Source: Flemingiibacterium sp045600005
GTDB taxonomy: Bacteria; Bacillota; Clostridia; Oscillospirales; CAG-272
Assembly: GCA_045600005.1 (NCBI GenBank)
Contig: JAZRXB010000139.1
Location: 1-9,643, forward strand
Length of the DNA: 9,643 nucleotides
Direction of reading: 5' to 3'
Below are positions 6,970-9,643 of this stretch, piece after piece. Every line of letters begins with the position of its first letter. Within the stretch, counting starts at the first letter, position 1. Made by a program: the position numbers and the translations under genes. The notes below the pieces were generated by a model, which saw only the letters and a list, made by a program, of their open reading frames with translations, searched no databases and had not been told where the DNA came from.

Positions 6970-8325
6970 TCAGGCTTTCTTTTCTTTCTGGTCGAGCTTT
7001 TTGAAGACTTTTTTGTAAGGCGAGAGCATTTCCTCGGTCATGTTCGAACCGGTCTTTTTCTGCACCTTCGGCGAGGACAGTAACGTGCCGACGACATACA
7101 TCTTGCAGATCGTTCCCTTCTGCTTCTGCGGGAAGTCGTACTGACCGTGTTCCTTGTAGAACCGGTGATCGGCTTTCATCATGCCCTGCATGACCCAGAT
7201 AAGGTCGCGGAAGATCTTCATGCCGCCAACGCCGAGGAAGTTTTTCGGCTGTGTATAGTGCCGGTCGATGGCGTAGGTCAGCGACGCGGCGAGCGTGTCG
7301 ATGGCGGTATTCGGGTCGATCTCGTCCGTGGCGACGCCGGCAAGGAAGCTGCCGCCGACCTCGGTGTGTCCTTCGATGACCATGCGGAGGTTCGCCTCAT
7401 CGGAATAGTTTCCGCTGATGAGATATCCCATCGGCATTCCCATCGTGACGGTGCGGTGTCCGTTGCAGAACTGCCGGTCGTCGTAGCGCTTGAAATCAGC
7501 GCCCATCGAGTGGTCGCGGATGGTGAAGGCGAAGACGATGGCTTCGGCTTTCTGGATGCTGTTTCGGAGAAATTCGTCGAAGCCGTCCTTGTAGACGCAG
7601 GTCCCGTCCGCCGCGCAGTGGTAGCAGCCGAGACAGCCGCCTGCGAACGGATAGAGACGGATGTTGACAATGCGGGTCTTTTTCGACGAGACGTTCTGGA
7701 AACGGCGGATCATGCGCATGAGCTGCAAATCGTCGTCGGCGCAGTCCGTGACGATCACGACGTCGCCGGACTTGTCGGGGAGCGCTTCGCCGAGCGCGAC
7801 GTAACGGCGTGCGGCAGGCTTTGCGGGCGGGGGAGCCGGTTCGACGATAGAGTGTTCGACGCACCAGAGCATCCGGTCAAAGAACGCGGCGGCGTCCTGC
7901 TGACCCTTTTCGGTGAGAAGATCGTCCATGTCGGCGGACAGTCCGCGGATGACCTGAAGTCCGAGGTCAAAGCAGTTTTCTTCGATATAGCGGTGCGCCG
8001 TGACGTCGTAAAAATGCTTGGAGGTCGTGATCTGAGAGGCGAATTTACCTGCGAGCGTGAGACCGGATGCCTTGACAAGCTCGATGAAACGGTGCAGCTG
8101 GCTGGGAGCGAGGAAGGTGTAGACGGGATAGGAGAACAGCAGAAGCTCGGCGCGTTCCAGTGCTTCGGCGGCGGGCGTGAAGTCCTTTTCAAGCGCCTTG
8201 ATGCGCTGACCGACGTGAAGGATCTCAAAGGTATGCTCAGGATGGAGCTTTTCCAGATAGAGAACGGTCTGGAGCGTGATGCTGTTTTTTCCCTTGGGGC
8301 TTCCGTTGAGAACGAGAATGTTCAT
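6970..8325 (-). CDS. Two-domain flavodoxin-fold oxidoreductase with a compact four-Cys motif
   Basis: This encodes 451 residues and is probably cytosolic. The N-terminal domain is an NAD(P)H-dependent FMN-reductase/flavodoxin-like fold: MNILVLNGSPKGKNS at 1-15 is the FMN-phosphate loop, and LLFSYPVYTFLAPS (62-75) is the second flavin-contact region. A Pro/Ala linker (about 162-172) leads to a second alpha/beta domain starting with VVIVTDC. This domain carries CLGCYHCAADGTC, with Cys231, 234, 237 and 243 (CX2CX2CX5C), followed by VYKDGFDEF. That matches the compact cluster motif of iron-sulfur flavoproteins (Isf family, CX2CX2CX4-7C), suggesting a [4Fe-4S] cluster. The second domain lacks its own GSPR-type phosphate loop, so perhaps only one FMN is bound. 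The ATG has GGAGG 5 nt upstream, and the gene has its own strong promoter. Substrate is unknown. The 417-aa frame on the opposite strand is a shadow. Confidence 0.85.
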   Translation of the reverse strand: MNILVLNGSPKGKNSITLQTVLYLEKLHPEHTFEILHVGQRIKALEKDFTPAAEALERAELLLFSYPVYTFLAPSQLHRFIELVKASGLTLAGKFASQITTSKHFYDVTAHRYIEENCFDLGLQVIRGLSADMDDLLTEKGQQDAAAFFDRMLWCVEHSIVEPAPPPAKPAARRYVALGEALPDKSGDVVIVTDCADDDLQLMRMIRRFQNVSSKKTRIVNIRLYPFAGGCLGCYHCAADGTCVYKDGFDEFLRNSIQKAEAIVFAFTIRDHSMGADFKRYDDRQFCNGHRTVTMGMPMGYLISGNYSDEANLRMVIEGHTEVGGSFLAGVATDEIDPNTAIDTLAASLTYAIDRHYTQPKNFLGVGGMKIFRDLIWVMQGMMKADHRFYKEHGQYDFPQKQKGTICKMYVVGTLLSSPKVQKKTGSNMTEEMLSPYKKVFKKLDQKEKKA

Positions 8326-8349
8326 ATTGACCTCCGATGGTATGTGAAG

Positions 8350-8379
8350 GAACCCGCGAATTTTGATTTTTGCGGGTTC
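8350..8379 (-). promoter_or_regulatory. Inverted repeat in the leader of the flavoprotein gene
   Basis: GAACCCGC and GCGGGTTC (8350-8357 and 8372-8379) pair over 8 bp around a 14-nt A/T-rich loop. On the - strand the structure begins about 8 nt after the predicted transcription start and ends about 24 nt before the ATG, leaving the GGAGG site free. It may be a stabilising 5' hairpin or a regulator-binding dyad. It lacks a U-tract, so it is a poor terminator for the upstream EamA gene. Confidence 0.5.
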
Positions 8380-8392
8380 ACTGAGTTGTTTT

Positions 8393-8409
8393 CAGTATAA
8401 CATATTCTG
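8393..8409 (-). promoter_or_regulatory. Candidate operator dyad over the -10 of the flavoprotein promoter
   Basis: On the - strand the sequence CAGAATATGTTATACTG is an imperfect palindrome (CAGnATAnnnTATnCTG) that covers the -10 box and part of the spacer. A repressor bound here would block polymerase. No regulator gene is in the window and no family consensus is recognised. Confidence 0.35.
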
Positions 8410-8422
8410 TTAAAAATGTCAA
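8394..8422 (-). promoter_or_regulatory. Strong sigma-A promoter for the flavoprotein gene
   Basis: On the - strand a perfect -35 TTGACA (8417-8422) is followed after 17 bp by TATACT (8394-8399), which is preceded by TGT as an extended -10. Transcription should start near 8387, giving a leader of about 60 nt. The TGA stop codon of the EamA gene (8419-8421) lies inside the TTGACA hexamer. Confidence 0.85.
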
Positions 8423-9315
8423 TGGTCGTTTTTTGACGGCTCAAGCTCGCAGAGCAGGGTGGAGCCGAGGACAAGGACCGCGCCGAGTCCGCTTCTTAAA
8501 GTCAGAGGCTCGTGCAGGAAAAGCGCCGACCAGAGAATCGCGGTGATCGGGTCGATGTAGCTGAACAGCGCGACGGTCTGGGCGCGGAGCGAGCCGATGG
8601 AGCTGAAATAGAGCGCGTAGGCGATCCCCGTGTGTACCACGCCGAGCAGGATCAACAGTATGACCGACTTTGCGTCGAACACCGCTTCGGCTCCCCGTTC
8701 GGCAAGCAGCGTGTAGGGAACCAGCACGACGGCGGCGGAACCGAGCTGTACGATGGTCCTGTCATAGGCAGGCAGAGCGGGCGGGAGCTTTTTGTTGAGT
8801 AAAATGACGGCGGCATACAGGACCGCCGCGCCGAGTCCGAGCAGAATGCCGTGAAAACCGTCTGCGCCGCCGGTGAAGCCGGATGACGACACGCCCGATA
8901 CCAGAACCATGCCGGCAAGTGCGGCAGCAACGCACAGCCATTTCCGCACGGACAGCTTTTCGCCGAGCAGAAACGGCGACGCGATGATGACGAGCACCGG
9001 CGCCATATAGTAGCAGAGCGTAGCGGCGGCGACCGAGGTGTACCGGTAGGCTTCAAACAGCAGGATCCAGTTGAAGCCGATCATCGCGCCGGACACAAGG
9101 AGCGGGACGAGACTCTTTTTCACCGCGCCGGGCGACAGCTTCCGTCCGGTCACAGACAGAAACAGCAGCAGGGAGAACATTCCGATGAAGCCGCGCGACA
9201 TGGCGAGAAAGCCGGACGGCATGGTCAGCCCGCGGCGGAACAGACCGATGGTGCCGTAGATCAGCATCGCGCCGGTCAGAGCGGCGAGCGGACCGATAGA
9301 ATTTCTTTTTTTCAT
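8419..9315 (-). CDS. EamA/DMT-superfamily transporter
   Basis: This encodes 298 residues of an inner-membrane protein with about ten hydrophobic helices. Two EamA repeats are visible: roughly 8-141, ending YYMAPVLVIIASPFLLGEKLS, and 154-289, ending FSYIDPITAILWSALFLHEPLT. The conserved proline and the gEkl/hEpl motif appear at matching positions in each repeat. DMT transporters typically export amino acids, metabolites or toxic compounds; the substrate cannot be read from sequence. ATG 9315 gives a normal cytoplasmic start (MKKRNS) directly before helix 1. No clear Shine-Dalgarno precedes it; only ACGG lies within 8 nt, and a hairpin ends 10 nt upstream. It follows asnS by 46 bp on the same strand, behind a terminator-like structure, and no separate promoter is visible in the gap. 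Confidence 0.9.
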   Translation of the reverse strand: MKKRNSIGPLAALTGAMLIYGTIGLFRRGLTMPSGFLAMSRGFIGMFSLLLFLSVTGRKLSPGAVKKSLVPLLVSGAMIGFNWILLFEAYRYTSVAAATLCYYMAPVLVIIASPFLLGEKLSVRKWLCVAAALAGMVLVSGVSSSGFTGGADGFHGILLGLGAAVLYAAVILLNKKLPPALPAYDRTIVQLGSAAVVLVPYTLLAERGAEAVFDAKSVILLILLGVVHTGIAYALYFSSIGSLRAQTVALFSYIDPITAILWSALFLHEPLTLRSGLGAVLVLGSTLLCELEPSKNDH

Positions 9316-9325
9316 GACCGTATCA

Positions 9326-9354
9326 AAACAGCGCCCGGAAACCGGACGCTGTTT
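9326..9354 (-). terminator. Terminator-like hairpin after asnS, just before the EamA start
   Basis: On the - strand AAACAGCG-T-CCGG pairs with CCGG-G-CGCTGTTT around a UUU loop: 13 pairs including one G-U (9346/9334). On the + strand that pair would be an A-C mismatch, so the element is oriented for asnS. A short U-run (TTTT at the 3' side) follows the GC core. The EamA ATG begins 10 nt beyond it. Confidence 0.7.
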
Positions 9355-9361
9355 GTTTTCA

Positions 9362-9643
9362 TCAGAGCGAACCGACCGTTCTGGGGAAGAGAAGCGTGTC
9401 GCGGATGTTGCCCATGCCGGTGATGTACATCAGCATACGGTCGAAACCGAGACCAAAGCCGCTGTGCGGAACGCTGCCGTACTTGCGGGTGTCGAGGTAT
9501 TCAACGTAGGAATCGAAGGGCCTATGGCGGGCTTCCATCGCGTCCTGGAGCTTTGCGAGATCGGCTTCGCGCGCGCTGCAGCCGATGATCTCGCCGATGT
9601 CCGGAACGAGCAGGTCGGTGGCGGCGACGGTCTTGCCGTCGGG
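9362..9643 (-). CDS. asnS: Asparaginyl-tRNA synthetase, C-terminal 93 residues
   Basis: This is the 3' end of a class II aminoacyl-tRNA synthetase whose start lies beyond the right edge. It charges tRNA-Asn with asparagine in the cytosol. Visible are LLVPDIGEIIGCSARE, the YLDTRKYGSVPHSGFG segment, class II motif 3 (GFGLGFDRM), and the terminal ITGMGNIRDTLLFPRT, which is characteristic of AsnRS rather than LysRS. AspRS usually differs in the region before motif 3. TGA lies at the complement of 9362-9364. A hairpin terminator follows. AsnRS is strongly favoured, with the N-terminal anticodon-binding domain unseen. Confidence 0.9.
   Translation of the reverse strand, partial: PDGKTVAATDLLVPDIGEIIGCSAREADLAKLQDAMEARHRPFDSYVEYLDTRKYGSVPHSGFGLGFDRMLMYITGMGNIRDTLLFPRTVGSL

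Noticed and set aside
7147..8400. 417-aa open frame on + opposite the flavoprotein gene
   Set aside because: It is antisense to a gene with clear FMN and Cys motifs, has no family motif, and arises from the GC-rich third codon positions.
9316..9361. T-box or other amino-acid-responsive leader near asnS
   Set aside because: The gap is downstream of asnS, only 46 bp long, and fully explained by a simple hairpin. Any T-box would lie upstream of asnS, outside the window.

Overview
The window reads as chromosomal DNA from a fairly GC-rich member of the Clostridia, most likely an Oscillospiraceae/Ruminococcaceae-type gut anaerobe. The reasons are the tig-clpP-clpX order, a DUF1540 Cys-motif protein, a PF06541 membrane protein of the Bacillota type, clear GGAGG ribosome-binding sites and consensus sigma-A promoters. 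No mobile element, CRISPR array, tRNA or rRNA was seen. The content is mostly housekeeping, and I found no convincing new multi-gene system.

Layout, left to right. (1) The 3' part of threonine synthase (thrC, +) ends at 1018. It carries an unexpected in-frame repeat of an internal 39-residue segment. A 13-bp hairpin separates it from a convergent small DUF1540 protein (-, 1087-1302). (2) Divergent from that is a COG1768-type metallophosphoesterase (+, 1431-2180). (3) A strong promoter (TTGACA/TACAAT, 2220-2247) and a leader of about 190 nt drive trigger factor (tig). It is followed by clpP and clpX, a MutT-like Nudix hydrolase and a small polytopic PF06541 protein, all on + with short gaps. 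This likely operon ends at a bidirectional terminator (6934-6969). A long hairpin rich in G-U pairs fills the tig-clpP gap. (4) On the - strand, read from the right edge, are the 3' end of asparaginyl-tRNA synthetase (asnS), a terminator, an EamA/DMT transporter, and a two-domain flavoprotein with a compact four-Cys motif. The flavoprotein has its own consensus promoter, whose -35 box contains the stop codon of the transporter gene.

Functionally, tig-clpP-clpX is a protein-quality module: a ribosome-bound chaperone, a serine protease and its AAA+ unfoldase. The Nudix enzyme (nucleotide-pool sanitation) and the PF06541 protein appear to ride on the same transcript. The other genes look independent: threonine and Asn-tRNA synthesis, metabolite transport and redox chemistry.

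The items most worth a second look are the thrC internal duplication (a real fusion or an assembly chimera), the tig-clpP spacer hairpin that pairs fully only as + strand RNA, the flavoprotein architecture with its -10-overlapping dyad, and the EamA gene that starts just after an asnS terminator without a visible Shine-Dalgarno.
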